From Hanleya hanleyi (taxonomy: Eukaryota; Mollusca; Polyplacophora; Lepidopleurida; Hanleyidae): 64,000 bases of DNA. The notes below the pieces were generated by a model. The model was not told where the DNA came from and did no database searches. It was given only the letters and a program-made list of their open reading frames with translations. This document shows positions 1-10,639 of this stretch, piece after piece. The stretch is from contig JAVTVY010006840.1 in NCBI GenBank assembly GCA_036873755.1, positions 124,001-188,000 on the forward strand, given 5' to 3'. Position numbers and translations under genes: made by a program. Numbering within the stretch: the first letter of the stretch is position 1; every line of letters starts with the position of its first letter.

Positions 1-108
1 AGAGATTCTTTTCATCAAGCAGCTACTTTAGACGATATTTTTAGTCGGTTAGAAGAAGACTGTATTTTAGGTTATTTGAGAGGAATCGGTTTGTTGGATA
101 AGTTTTAA
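1..108 (+). CDS. C-terminal end of a non-LTR retrotransposon ORF2 (cut by window edge)
   Basis: The frame is open from base 1 to a TAA at 106-108 and gives 35 residues ending ILGYLRGIGLLDKF. This is the short hydrophobic tail that follows the RNase H and zinc-knuckle region in ORF2 of Jockey/I-like LINEs. The same stretch recurs, with stops, near 49360-49460 and 56440-56530, each time followed by the same 3' UTR and CT repeat, which fixes both identity and strand. ORF2 encodes endonuclease, reverse transcriptase and often RNase H used in target-primed reverse transcription; only its last residues are inside the window. The visible part has no stop or frameshift, so this copy could be less decayed than the others, but that cannot be judged from 35 codons. 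Confidence 0.65.
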   Translation, partial: RDSFHQAATLDDIFSRLEEDCILGYLRGIGLLDKF

Positions 109-223
109 TGTGCGTACATGTTTTTGGTGTGTTGTGTGGACCTGTTTTTGTTGAAATACTTAGAATTTTGTTTGGTCGTCGCTATATAGCTGAAATATTG
201 CTGAACGCGACGTTAAACCTTAA

Positions 224-254
<31 letters not shown>
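1..254 (+). mobile_element. LINE 3' end, copy 1 (ORF2 tail, 3' UTR, CT repeat)
   Basis: After the ORF2 stop a 3' UTR of about 115 bases runs into GCTATATAGCTGAAATATTG, then GCGACGTTAAACC, and ends in a CT dinucleotide run at about 226-254. The same order is seen at 48431-48558, 48963-49624 and 56262-56690. The element ends in a microsatellite rather than poly(A). Its 5' part lies outside the window. Confidence 0.8.
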
Positions 255-255
<1 letters not shown>

Positions 256-1240
256 GAGTCCTATATCAATGGCATTTAAAGTCAGGGCAAGATATCGCTC
301 TAAGCAATGATCAAGTCAGCTAGCTGATCCATTATCTTAAGTCAAATAACATCCAAACTGATTCCAAAAAAAAGATAAAATGCATGTCATTCAGGCTTTG
401 AATGCACGTGTTCATGAGAATGCCCAGGAAATCTCGTATTGCTCCAGGCTCTGGGTTATTATAATTTTCAGGAATTAAATATTTTATTTTGTTTTTGGAG
501 AATTTCGCTGATAGTTGACAACGCCGTAGCTGTAACTCTGCATGGCGAACGAGTATATGTTGACAACGGATTTTTTTTTGTGGGTTAGTGAATTTTTGTC
601 AGTATGCTGGCATTTTAACCACAAACGTGGCATGTTATTCCCATCATGCCATCTCGAAGAAGGCGTGTCCTTTCGGTAGGCCCTACTCTACAGAAAGCTT
701 CTCATAATGACAGGTCTTGTCGAAGGAAGATGGTGAAATGTTAATCTAGAATAGACAGATTCTTAAAATAAATTTATTCTCTTACTGATTCAGAAGAGAC
801 GATAAACTTGCTACTATATTTCTGACTCAGACTTTATACCAGATATAACATAAGTGTGCTTCTGTGATCTCAGATAACCTAGAGACACCATTCATACACA
901 AAGGCAACTAAATTTATTTTAAGTCTAAACATACCCGGTCATTGACTCTATTTTTAGTAGTTTCAGACACTTTTATCAACCCATATTGCAACTCCGGTTA
1001 AATTCAGGCTGAATTCATAACAGAAGATATCCATACTCCATATCAAAGTGAGGTATCTTTTAATCTCTCGTTGCATCCTTTCGCACGTATATTTCTGCTT
1101 CCACAGTTATGCATGGCTCTCCACACATACACCATGAAAATTCAAATATTACAAGCACTATACTTTGGTTCTACAAATTCTACGTGGAACCAAATTTCTA
1201 AAGAACCAATATTTCAAGGAGTGTAAATGTCCATAACACC
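255..1240. other. No gene seen
   Basis: AT-rich sequence with no open frame above 60 codons, no convincing repeat within the window and no recognised motif on either strand. Confidence 0.5.
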
Positions 1241-2290
1241 ACTTACCTGTAACCGGCGAGAAATGAAATGATATTATATATTGGTGTTACCCCCTCTCAT
1301 ATTTCACAAAATCATCAACAATCTGTCTCTCTTGACAACATGGCGATGGAACTATCGCCAGGTTGTCATATTTTGTCTTATCCAACTAATAGAGGTGAAA
1401 AATCTGTCTCGATACTGTCCGGATAAAAGCTGGACTCTTGACACTGTTTATTCATGGTTGTTATATAAACTGCAATAAATCGTTACATGTGGATATAGGC
1501 TCGTTTCAGAAGCCGGACTAGGTATGTATACAAATATTTCCAGAATTTCGAGAATTGAACCTTGACAGCTATAACCTTGACTGAAATTTCCAGGTTGAAA
1601 ATATTCAACCAGCTCCTGTCTTATATTCGGAAGTCGTCTCGCAGCATGTAACACAGCAGTTCAACTTGCTGGCTTCCATCAATGTAATTATCAATGAAGA
1701 TACATCGGCCGGGGGCCAATAGAAAATCATTCCTATTACTTTATTCGATACAACACTCCCTGTAGGTTTTTCGCCAGCGTTGTCGCATTGTCACACCGAA
1801 ATAATTATTATCTAATTATTCAGGCTGATAATCAGCACGCGCCAGTTACGTAATCGGGACATTTAGCCATATTAACATCATCTCCGTTAATTCGGACTCG
1901 GTCAACCAAACAGAGATCGTTTCGAAATTTGGATCTAACAAGCTTACCACCTGAGCATGCGGATAGTGGTGAAATATTATAACCACAAGGTGGCAAAATT
2001 CTGAGGGTAAGATTCCCAAAGTAAATTCGAACCCTGCAGCGCTGAAGACAGAATGGATTACCAACTAAACATTTATGAACTACGACTGTATTTATTTTCG
2101 CAGTACTTGTTTTCTTTGGCATGTCTAACAAGACCCACCGGTGTTGGCAGAGGCATGTTGAAGTCCTGTCAAATCTCAGGATAATTTGCTAACCCCCGTT
2201 TGCCGTATTACTTTGATGCACCCGATGTGAGGCGTCATTTTCAAAATTCTCCAATCATCAGTACAACCCCATCTGGAACTAATCATTGCG
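1241..2290 (+). repeat. Repeat family A, copy 1
   Basis: This stretch aligns colinearly with 5157-6570 and, over its first part, with 7674-8045. Shared anchors include CTTACCTGTAAC with GGCGAGAAATG at the start, GAACTATCGCC, GTTACATGTGGAT, TGAAATTTCCAGGTTGAAA, and GTGTTGGCAGAGGCATGTT near the end. Copy 1 lacks about 400 bases that copy 2 has at about 5935-6330. Its version of the small reading frame at 6362-6619 is interrupted by stops. Divergence is high, so the duplication is old. I do not recognise the family. Confidence 0.7.
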
Positions 2291-2462
2291 CAGACGAGAC
2301 AGCGGGTGAAGGGTACGAGTGCGTTTCAGGGGAAGGTCTAATAGTATACATGTTCACAACTTTGTATTTAATCATGATGCATGGCTTGGAAATATGTTGG
2401 CAGACATCAACTGATTCTAATATTTAGCTGATAATCTATCTAGTCTACACAAGAATCATGGG

Positions 2463-2522
2463 ATCATGTAACCCCGACCCCAGCCCCTACCTATCATGTA
2501 ACCCCGACCCCAGCCCCTACCT
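2463..2522. repeat. Tandem duplication, 2 x 30 bp
   Basis: Two identical adjacent 30-bp copies, each holding ACCCCGACCCCAGCCCCTAC. The perfect identity suggests a recent duplication. Confidence 0.95.
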
Positions 2523-2798
2523 AAGCGTGAATATTGTCGAAAGAGACTTTTAAGTACGGAGCAGAATCGTTCTATTCGACAACTTCTCTGCCTCTTAATT
2601 CCGCCATTTGGAATTTAACCAGAATGGGTGGGTCCACTGGACATGGAAATAGTGTCATAAGGTTTGTCCAAAATGACCAGACATTTTTGAGTATAGACGT
2701 AACGGATCCAAAGATGTTGGGTCAAATTCCATTTTGAACCAAACATTTTAGATCGTTTTGACTCAACTAATTGTGGATACGTCACGTGTTTGCATAAT

Positions 2799-3680
2799 CC
2801 TTCTGACAGTGTATGAGGTCAAGTCAGAGGCTTCAACCTTCTGACAGTGTATGAGGTCAAGTCAGAGGTTTCAACCTTCTGACAGTGTATGAGGTCAAGT
2901 CAGAGGCTTCAACCTTCTGACAGTGTATGAGGTCAGGTCAGAGGCTTCAACTTTCTGACAGTTTATGAGGTCAAGTCAGAGGCTTCAACCTTCTGACAGT
3001 GTATGAGGTCAAGTCAGAGGCTTCAACCTTCTGACAGTGTATGAGGTCAAGTCAGAGGCTTCAACCTTCTGACAGTGTATGAGGTCAAGTCAGAGGCTTC
3101 AACCTTCTGACAGTGTATGAGGTCAAGTCAGAGGCTTCAACCTTCTGACAGTGTATGAGGTCAAGTCAGAGGCTTCAACCTTCTGACAGTGTATGAGGTC
3201 AAGTCAGAGGCTTCAACCTTCTGACAGTGTATGAGGTCAAGTCAGAGGCTTCAACCTTCTGACAGTAGTCAAGTCAGAGGCTTCAACCTTGACAGTGTAT
3301 GAGGTCAAGTCAGAGGCTTCAACCTTCTGACAGTGTATGAGGTCAAGTCAGAGGCTTCAACCTTCTGACAGTGTATGAGGTCAAGTCAGAGGCTTCAACC
3401 TTCTGACAGTGTATGAGGTCAAGTCAGAGGCTTCAACCTTCTGACAGTGTATGAGGTCAAGTCAGAGGCTTCAAGCTTCTGACAGTGTATGAGGTCAAGT
3501 CAGAGGCTTCAACCTTCTGACAGTGTATGAGGTCAAGTCAGAGGCTTCAACCTTCTGACAGTGTATGAGGTCAAGTCAGAGGCTTCAACCTTCTGACAGT
3601 GTATGAGGTCAAGTCAGAGGCTTCAACCTTCTGACAGTGTATGAGATCAAGTCAGAGGCTTCAACCTTCTGACTTCTGAC
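2799..3680. repeat. 38-bp minisatellite, about 23 units
   Basis: A 38-bp unit beginning CCTTCTGACAGTGTATGAGG and ending GTCAGAGGCTTCAA is repeated head to tail from 2799 to 3680. Most units are identical. Visible variants are a few single-base changes (for example AGGTTTCAA in the first units, GTTTATGAGG near 2960 and GAGATCAAG near 3645) and one shortened unit at about 3256-3290 with two small deletions. There are no unique spacers, so it is a tandem array and not a CRISPR. The low divergence against its decayed surroundings points to recent expansion or homogenisation. Confidence 0.97.
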
Positions 3681-3719
3681 AAAATGTTTAACGCATAGTG
3701 ACGTTAACAACTATCCCTA

Positions 3720-4660
3720 ATAGGCCAATACACTCCAAGGCGTTTCCGATCCTATCAATTGTTGAACGAGCCTCAATTTCAAATTGTTGGGAGATATAAT
3801 TGTTGAATTCCTCTCAATTTCAAATTTTGGGGAGATATAATTTTGTATCTGATAAAGGAAACATTATTTAGAATTAAGGTTTGAGTTTTGTTTGTGTAAT
3901 AGTTGGAGGCAAAATGAGTTGTCTTATTGAAACGGGTCCGATCGACCTTGCCGCATATACTCGAATGAGTGTCAAATTTTCTTTTCATTCATAGACCTTT
4001 GTTGGCAAAAATAGGGGAAAAAACAATTACATGTATTATACATTCTCAAGTCATTGCTTACATAAAATATTATTGCCAAACAATTTGATTTGATTGTACA
4101 CAAATCACAATACATGGATTTGGGATCTTTGCAAACATCGCTAAAATAGAACTATCCAAACAAATCTCGGACAAAAAAAATACCGAGCCTAATGACATAT
4201 ACGCAGATTTGATTGCGGACAATTCAGGTTGTCTATTTTGTATATTTTTAACTGACTATAATTACATCAAATTACACAGCGACAAATTTCCCTAATTTCT
4301 GTTTGCGTTAAACAAATTGGGCTGCAGAATTACAGTGAGTTTACAAACAACAAGGGAAGTGGACGACATAGAATCAATAGTGCAAGCAAGTCATTTTTTT
4401 CAATTTCAGTCTAGAATTGTTGAATATTTGGGAAAGCCATTCATTGATTTATTGGATTTTCAACGAAACGGGCCACGCATCTCTAATTATAATGTTGCGC
4501 ATTTTATCTTCCGTAACTTCCAATTCTGCAGCATTCAATCGAGAATATTCGATTTGGCAGAGTTAAAAAGTGAACGTTTCATTCTAAATGAATATAACAT
4601 GAATCACTGCTCCAGGGAGTTTGTTCGAGTATGACGAGAGTATGACGAGAGTATGACGAA
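3720..4660 (+). repeat. Repeat family B, copy 1
   Basis: Aligns with 8550-9260 in the same order. Shared anchors are ACATTATTTAGAAT, GAGTTGTCT with ATTGAAAC, GATTTGGGATCTT or its close variant, GATTGCTGACAATTC or its variant, AATTACATCAAATTA and GATTTTCAACGA. The two copies carry a homologous open frame (4317-4634 and 8957-9148). Confidence 0.65.
4317..4634 (+). CDS. Unrecognised ORF, paralogue of the one at 8957-9148
   Basis: A 105-codon frame that I do not recognise. Residues about 37-62 (RIVEYLGKPFIDLLDFQRNG) match the frame at 8957-9148 (GIVEYFGKRFIDLLDFQRDR). Over this block there are no indels between the copies, and several differences are third-position silent changes (GTT/GTG, ATT/ATC, TTA/TTG), though replacements also occur. 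This would fit an exon remnant of an old duplicated gene or a transposon. Chance retention of a frame in AT-rich duplicated DNA is equally possible. No signal peptide, membrane segment or known motif is visible. No clear splice sites were assigned. Confidence 0.25.
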   Translation: MGCRITVSLQTTREVDDIESIVQASHFFQFQSRIVEYLGKPFIDLLDFQRNGPRISNYNVAHFIFRNFQFCSIQSRIFDLAELKSERFILNEYNMNHCSREFVRV

Positions 4661-5156
4661 AGAAATACACGCAATTGGTGAGCTACACGATCGTGTAACA
4701 CGCTGATTTTCAAAAGTTGAACTTTCGGCGACGGAACGACGAAAAGCCCACTTGACACCCGTCACTGTTAATTGTCCCGTGATGGCTGTGCTGAGAGCTT
4801 GGGAGGGCTGGGGGGGGGGGGGCAAACATATCAAAGATATAAGCTATAAAAGTCGCGAAGTTTCATCTTTCAAGTTTTCGTCCTTTCGGAGCACCAGACA
4901 ATTAATTTACCATGATGAAGAGAAGGGAAGTGGGGAGGGCAGATAGTGATTCCTCACACATTTTGTGTAAGTTACATCGTCCGAACGCCCTTCTGGGCAT
5001 ATAGCTATTGCCCTGTCGGCAACTGGAATATCGAAATGTTGACGGACGGACGACCGTACGACCAGACGTACATGCCGATTACAATTGCACGAAGCCCAAT
5101 GTGCTGAGGGTAAATCGCGTGAGTGAGATAATCACCCGTATAAGTTCATGAAAGCA

Positions 5157-6570
5157 CTTACCTGTAACTGGCGAGAAATGGTATTATATATTCCTGATAT
5201 TGTCTGACAAATTTCACAAACTCATCAGCAACCGATCTTTTCCGACAGCATCGCGATGGAACTATCGCCGGGTTGTCGTCTTACGTCTGATCCCGCTAGT
5301 AGACGTGATAAATCAGTCTGCATCCGGGTAGAAGCTCGTTTCCATACATGAGTACTCTGAGACTGGTTATTCATTGCTATATTATATAAGCTGTGAGAGA
5401 TCGTTACATGTGGATGTTTGTCTACATATGTAGCCTATAGCGTTTCAGAAGCAAGACTAGATATTTATACAAATATTTCAATATGGAATATTAAACCTTC
5501 CTAGATATAACTTTGACTGAAATTTCCAGGTTGAAATTCTGCAGCCAGCTTCTGTCTTACTCGAATATCTTGGGGTATTTAGAGGTAGCAGTTCAACTTG
5601 CTGGCTTTCGCCACTTTAATTATAAAAGAATATGCATCTCGCAACCGGGAGACCCTCCCCAACACAAACAACAGACACGTTTCAATGATCTTATAGGATA
5701 CAACATTCTCTGTAGGTTTCCGATCGGCACTATCAGATCTGATATAATTATTACGTAATTATAACTTTGGCTGATAATTAGTAAGTATGAGCGATTTAAC
5801 CGCATTAATATCGCCTTCTGTTAAACTTAACTGTCAACGTTAAGTCGGACTCCATCTTAATCAAACAAAGATTATCGTGTCGAAACTTGTGTTAAAAAGG
5901 AACTAATCTACCGAATGTATCGGAGTATGGTACCGGCTAGCCCTACGATTGGTTGATATTCAGATAAAGTGCTGGTTGCTGAATATCGTTGAGAGAGTCC
6001 AAATCCTCTGCGTAATTAACGCACACTGGTAGCATTCATGGCCAATGTGGAACTAATAAAATCGGGCACCCTATGTCGGCCTTGTTTCATTGAAAATGGT
6101 ACTGGATAACACCATGTTTTCATACCGTTTAAGTGATCACTGTGCTATTGTGATGAAACATAATGTCCGGTAATTATTGGTCTGATGCCAGTAAAATAGA
6201 GATATCTTTTCAGGGAATCATGTCATTTAACATTGCGAGGGATAGGGAAAATAATTACTTCTTTTTAACCTTGTATCTAACAAGTTTTCTCTCTCATAGT
6301 TGAGAAATTCGATAACCGCGAGGTTTAAAAATAGCACGGTCAAGATGCACAAAGTGAACTGATGCCGCAACTGAAGATTCATGAATTACATATGTATTTA
6401 TTTTCACTGTACGTATTTTCTTTAGCATGTCTAACAGACCAACTGGTGTTGGCAGAGGCATGTTTAGGTCCTATATCCCAGGATATTCAGCTAATCCCTG
6501 ACTGTCGTGTTACTTTGCGATGCACCCGATGTGAAACGTCATTTTTTCCAATTCTACAATCATCATCAGT
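5157..6570 (+). repeat. Repeat family A, copy 2
   Basis: The longest family A copy. It aligns with 1241-2290 and carries an extra segment at about 5935-6330. The end of this copy contains the only uninterrupted version of the 85-codon frame at 6362-6619. Confidence 0.7.
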
Positions 6571-6619
6571 TACACATCATTTCAACACTCATCTGTTTAG
6601 CTGTTCAGCCCCTTGTTAG
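6362..6619 (+). CDS. Unrecognised small ORF with signal-peptide-like start
   Basis: An 85-codon frame. Residues about 11-31 are hydrophobic (MYLFSLYVFSLACL), followed by a cysteine-bearing stretch that includes LRCTRC, so it looks like a short secreted peptide with a leader. The paralogous stretch in family A copy 1 (about 2080-2270) keeps FIF..LVF, VLAEAC-like and CTRCE-like words but is broken by stops and frame changes. Copy 3 has lost the region by a deletion near 8100-8180. It could be one surviving frame of a decayed gene, or a chance frame. I see no evidence for expression and do not recognise a family. Confidence 0.25.
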   Translation: MPQLKIHELHMYLFSLYVFSLACLTDQLVLAEACLGPISQDIQLIPDCRVTLRCTRCETSFFPILQSSSVTHHFNTHLFSCSAPC

Positions 6620-6639
6620 TTGCGAATACATGCCCGTCA

Positions 6640-7670
6640 TTTTCAATTTACGTTTATAGTGTAAATGACAGCAAACGATTCTCACATTCGTCTCTTAACC
6701 CATTTAGTCGGCGCAAGCCCTCGCCCCACCCTCTCTCCCATTTGTGGACGAAGGGGTGGATGCTGGTGAATTTGTCGGTGTTGCCAATAACTTATAGGGA
6801 GCGGAGTCTTCTTATGCTAAAAGAACTATGTTTTTTACTGAACCTCTGCGTCGAAATCTTGCGGTATTTTCTATTACTGATATTTTCGTAGCAATTATTC
6901 AGTGAGTTCCGAATCTTGTTGCGTAGAGTTTCATGAAGGTTGAAAAATGCCGTTCATGTTGACAGCTAAAGAATTCGGCAATGGTAATTTCGCCATATTA
7001 ATTTTTACCGAATGTATGGTTCGTGGCATCAGATTAATCTACTAGCAGAACCGATTAAATAAAGAGCGTTCATCGGGATGGTGATGGTGTATCTACATCG
7101 CGGTTCCTCTAACATAAGCGTTTTTCCCTGATGACTAAATTGGCTAAATTGTGTTTATGGGCAGTTTCCTATCCTTTATAAATTGAATGTTGTAAAGTGT
7201 ATGATGTGCGTCTAATACAGCGCACCAGAGTCATGTGATTTCTGGCTGCTTTATTTATTTATTTTTTCCAATTTTCTATCTTCACCTTTGACATTTTCGA
7301 GGGCTACTTTGGAATGTGGTTTTCGATATATTTATGGTTAAGATGCACAGCATTTCACGATAGAGATTCATCGGGCACACCATAATAACCAGATATTCCC
7401 GGTTATTCTAAATATATATCATTCACTCGATATAAGATTATTTTATGATGCTAGAGAGCAACACCTGTTGTTTTGCCGTACATACGGAAAGGCGATATGT
7501 ACATTTAAGGTAGCATGGATCTATTTTTCTTCTTTTAAAATTCATTTCTGCAATGTATATTGAAAAGTTAGTCTACAATACAGATTTATTATTATTATTA
7601 TATCATATAAGTTCCCGTCCTCGATGGATATGAAAAGCCTGAGTGAAATTATCACCAGTATATATGAATG
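6640..7670. other. No gene seen; partly duplicated at 8200-8420
   Basis: The first 350 bases are related to about 8200-8420 (shared TTTTAGCAATT-like and GAGTTCC...GTTGACAG words), so they belong to the same duplication as family A. The rest is AT-rich, with a short ATT run near 7588 and no recognised gene. Confidence 0.45.
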
Positions 7671-7673
7671 AGA

Positions 7674-8210
7674 AGTGCTTACCTGTAACCTTCGAGAAAT
7701 ATGATATAGTCCCTAATATATTTCATGAAATAATCATTTTTGTGATAACAAAACACGATGAAAATATCACCAGGTTCGTCTTTTGTCTGATACCACTAGT
7801 TTACGTGATAAATCAGACTCGACTCTGTCCGGACAGGAACTCACTTCATCCAGGACCCTGACACTGTTTAGTCATTGCTATTATATAAATCGTTGCATGT
7901 GTACATATACTAATATCTACATATTTGGCCTGTATCGTTTCAGAAGCGAGACTCGGCCTGCTTAAGGTTATTTCTTCAATATCGAGTGACTTTCCCAGCT
8001 TAAACTTTGACTGAAATTTTCAGGTTGAAAATCCTCAGTCAACTCAAAATTGAGTTGCAAAATGGCACGGCCAATGCGAAATGTACAAAGTAAATTGGAA
8101 ATATGCAGCTCAGAAATCTCCATCTGGTTAACGTTTGGAGAATGATTAAACAGCGTGCAGCCCCTCGTTAGTTTCGCAAACATGTTGAGAATTTTTATTG
8201 CCTATCTAGT
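7674..8210 (+). repeat. Repeat family A, copy 3 (internally deleted)
   Basis: Aligns with the first 450 bases of the other two copies, then jumps to sequence corresponding to about 6320-6360 and 6600-6640 of copy 2. The region with the small leader-bearing frame is therefore deleted here. Confidence 0.6.
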
Positions 8211-8549
8211 CAGACCGGAGCGGGTGGGGGAAGCGTCCAAGTGTCTGATGATGCCATAATTTGGGTCGGAATTTTTATAATATTTGCGGTCTTAACTCTT
8301 ACTGTTATTTTTTAGCAATTCATTGAGTTCCAGATCATGTGGCGGTTCATTTCATGTACTCCGGATTGGAAAATGACATTACTGTTGACAGTGGAAAGTT
8401 TTCGACATCAACACCTCGTAATTCAAATGACCGCCATTTTGAGTCTATTCCTAATGGGTGCCTTCCAGGACATGAAGTTTGGAGATTTAATCGTCAGCAT
8501 TGTGCGTTGAACAATTCCCAATACATAGTGAAACTACATTTGATATAAC

Positions 8550-9260
8550 GGCACACCACAACTGTTTTGATGGGCGCTGCCGATCCGATGAATTGTTGAT
8601 TCGTACTTTTCAAATTAATGGGATATATATATATAGTATTGTACCTTATACATGAAACATCATTATTTAGAATTTCAGATCGAGAGTCGAAAGGAGTTGT
8701 CTATGAAATATCATTGAAACAAGTCCGAGCTGGCTGCATACAAATAATTACTATGCATGAATTTGGGATCTTCGTCGAATATAGAATTGTCCGAAGAAAT
8801 CCTGGATAAATATACATAGGATATACAAGCCGAATAGATTGCTGACAATTCCGTGTATGTGTATATTATCAACCGACCATAGTTACATCAAATTATGCAG
8901 TGATAAATTTACCACTCTTTCCTTAATCTCTGTTTAAGTAGAAACAGAAGAGAACATTGAAATTTTGTTCAAAAGATGATGTGGTCGTTATTAAGTCAAT
9001 TGTGCAAACAATTCGATTCAATATAAAAAATGGGATTGTGGAATATTTCGGAAAGAGATTCATCGATTTGTTGGATTTTCAACGAGACAGGCCACTTATG
9101 CCTGCAATTCTGATATCCGATGTGCATTTAATTTTTCTTGTAGCTTAAACCTCTCAATTTTGCATCATTATTCCGTTATATTTTTTTCGCAGTTGATAAA
9201 ATGAACGTTTTATTCTAAACGCACACAGCATGGATAAGTGTTTAACAGATATGTTTGTTC
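8550..9260 (+). repeat. Repeat family B, copy 2
   Basis: Second copy of the segment at 3720-4660, in the same orientation, with many substitutions and short indels. Confidence 0.6.
8957..9148 (+). CDS. Unrecognised ORF, paralogue of 4317-4634
   Basis: A 63-codon frame whose middle (GIVEYFGKRFIDLLDFQRDR) is colinear with the frame at 4317-4634. The frames diverge after the shared block, so only about 35 codons are comparable. No recognised domain. Confidence 0.2.
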   Translation: MKFCSKDDVVVIKSIVQTIRFNIKNGIVEYFGKRFIDLLDFQRDRPLMPAILISDVHLIFLVA

Positions 9261-9399
9261 GAATATGACGAAAGGCATTATACATTGTAATTGACGAGCT
9301 ATATGTACACGATGGTGGAAGTAGTTTTTACCTCTATGTGTGAATGAGAGTCGAGTGTGGCCGGGGAAAAGGGCGTTCCAATCTCGAGCAGAGATTTTC

Positions 9400-10580
9400 T
9401 TCACAAAAATGCACAGTAAATAATATAATTTTCTTCGGGTGGAAATCGAGTTCCAAATAGACTCAATAGCTGTTTGTGACCTACAGGCTCATGGGTGAGC
9501 TGCGGTATCTGTGTAGCTGTCCGAGTAGCTCGCACAATTCGCCGGTCACCTTTAGGTTCTCTAGTTTGAGCAGAAATGCTTTGCGCAGTAGTCCGCACTT
9601 CAGTGCAATTCATTTAGTGTATATGTTGTAGTTATTTCAGTCGAGTGAAAATGTAGTAATTCGGACGTCACATATATTGATTTGGTAACTGGAAGGGTAA
9701 AGGTTGGTAACTGAAAGGGCCACGTTCAAATAGTAAACTGTACTACGAAACAAAGAAATAGTTCATACATTCTCGATCTATGAAAAAATCATAGGTCAAA
9801 GGAAAGAACAACCTATCAGCAGGGTTGTCTTCCAATTTTGTCCTGTCCTTGTCTAAACTCACTTTATGTCTCGTGTCCAAACATCATCATGTAGAACAAG
9901 GTTCTTATCTGCTAAAAATCGTCACCCAACGTAACAAACAGACTCACTCAATTTTAAACTCCCGAGAAAAGTTGTTGTCTACGAGATGAACGTCTCTTGG
10001 ATAATGTACCACGAATATGCGTTGTTTAATTCTGGTGTTACGTCAGTAAATCTTCTGCTGATCTCCAGGTGGCTGACTTTCCACGAAAGAATAATTTGCA
10101 TGCTAAAATCACCATGGATGGAGAATGCCTCCATATCATATCCACCAGAATTTTACTGTGAAATCTTGTCTCTCTGCCCACGTTCTACATATGGTAAACA
10201 ATTGGATCATGAATACATCAGTTTCCACATTAATAACAACACGGCTGATGATGTACACAATAACGGTATAATGGGATGCCCTACACCGATGATTCGCCAG
10301 GAATTGTCAGACATCAAGTGGGCATGAATTTATTGATCCTACGATTTGTATACATTATTTAATAACTTTAAATATATGAAAAATTTGACATAGAATTTTT
10401 GGATCTTATATTTGCAATTTTGCAACAATTCAGCTAAATAACGAGACGATTATTGAGGCGAAATAAATCCGGTGGCTGAAGATAGGGATATCCGGAGCGG
10501 TATCGAAGGGAGATAACCCCATCTAGGGTTTGAGAAAACCACTACGAAGATTTTAAAGGATGAAACCGTCGGGATATAGG
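9400..10580 (+). repeat. Truncated leading copy of part of the 11-kb unit
   Basis: 9400-9800 corresponds to 13440-13631 plus 14211-14530 in unit I and to 35965-36350 in unit III (shared TAGTTTGAG.AGAAAT, GTCCGCACTTC/GTCCAAATTTC and CATACATTCT words). 9980-10500 corresponds to 14600-15120 in unit I and in part to 24300-24480 in unit II (shared GAGATGAAC, GGATCATGAATA, CCAGGAATTGTCAGAC and GACGAGACG). The order is the same as inside unit I, so this is a fourth, incomplete unit upstream of the three full ones. Confidence 0.65.
9986..10327 (+). CDS. Unrecognised ORF in the leading partial unit
   Basis: A 113-codon frame from MNVSWIMYHEYALFNSG to ...RQELSDIKWA. The paralogous stretch at 14600-14940 in unit I has several frame changes and stops, so the frame is not maintained between copies. 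There is no recognised domain, leader or membrane helix beyond a short hydrophobic stretch. It is more likely a chance frame than a gene. Confidence 0.12.
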   Translation: MNVSWIMYHEYALFNSGVTSVNLLLISRWLTFHERIICMLKSPWMENASISYPPEFYCEILSLCPRSTYGKQLDHEYISFHINNNTADDVHNNGIMGCPTPMIRQELSDIKWA

Positions 10581-10632
10581 TTAAAATGCAGTAAATTACG
10601 TCACTTCCGCCAAAGGTCGATGTTCGAGGTAA
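10580..10632 (+). repeat. Direct repeat, left copy
   Basis: About 53 bases starting TAGGTTAAAATGCAGTAAAT and including CACTTCCGCCAAAGGTCGAT. They match 11907-11959 with about three differences. Flanking bases on both sides do not match. Confidence 0.85.
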
Positions 10633-10639
10633 GAATATC

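Noticed and set aside
2651..2760. Weak similarity of GTAACGGATCCAAAGATGTT to 44578-44640
   Set aside because: Short, gapped, and without defined ends; may be part of a MITE family but not supportable here.
2799..3680. Could the 38-bp array be a CRISPR?
   Set aside because: Units abut directly with no unique spacers, no cas genes are present and the DNA is eukaryotic.
4796..4915. Possible third remnant of the TTAA element (G-run then TATAAAAGTCGCGAAGTTTCA)
   Set aside because: It resembles the interior near 52410-52460 over about 60 bases, but neither element end nor TTAA flank can be seen; similarity is too short to call.
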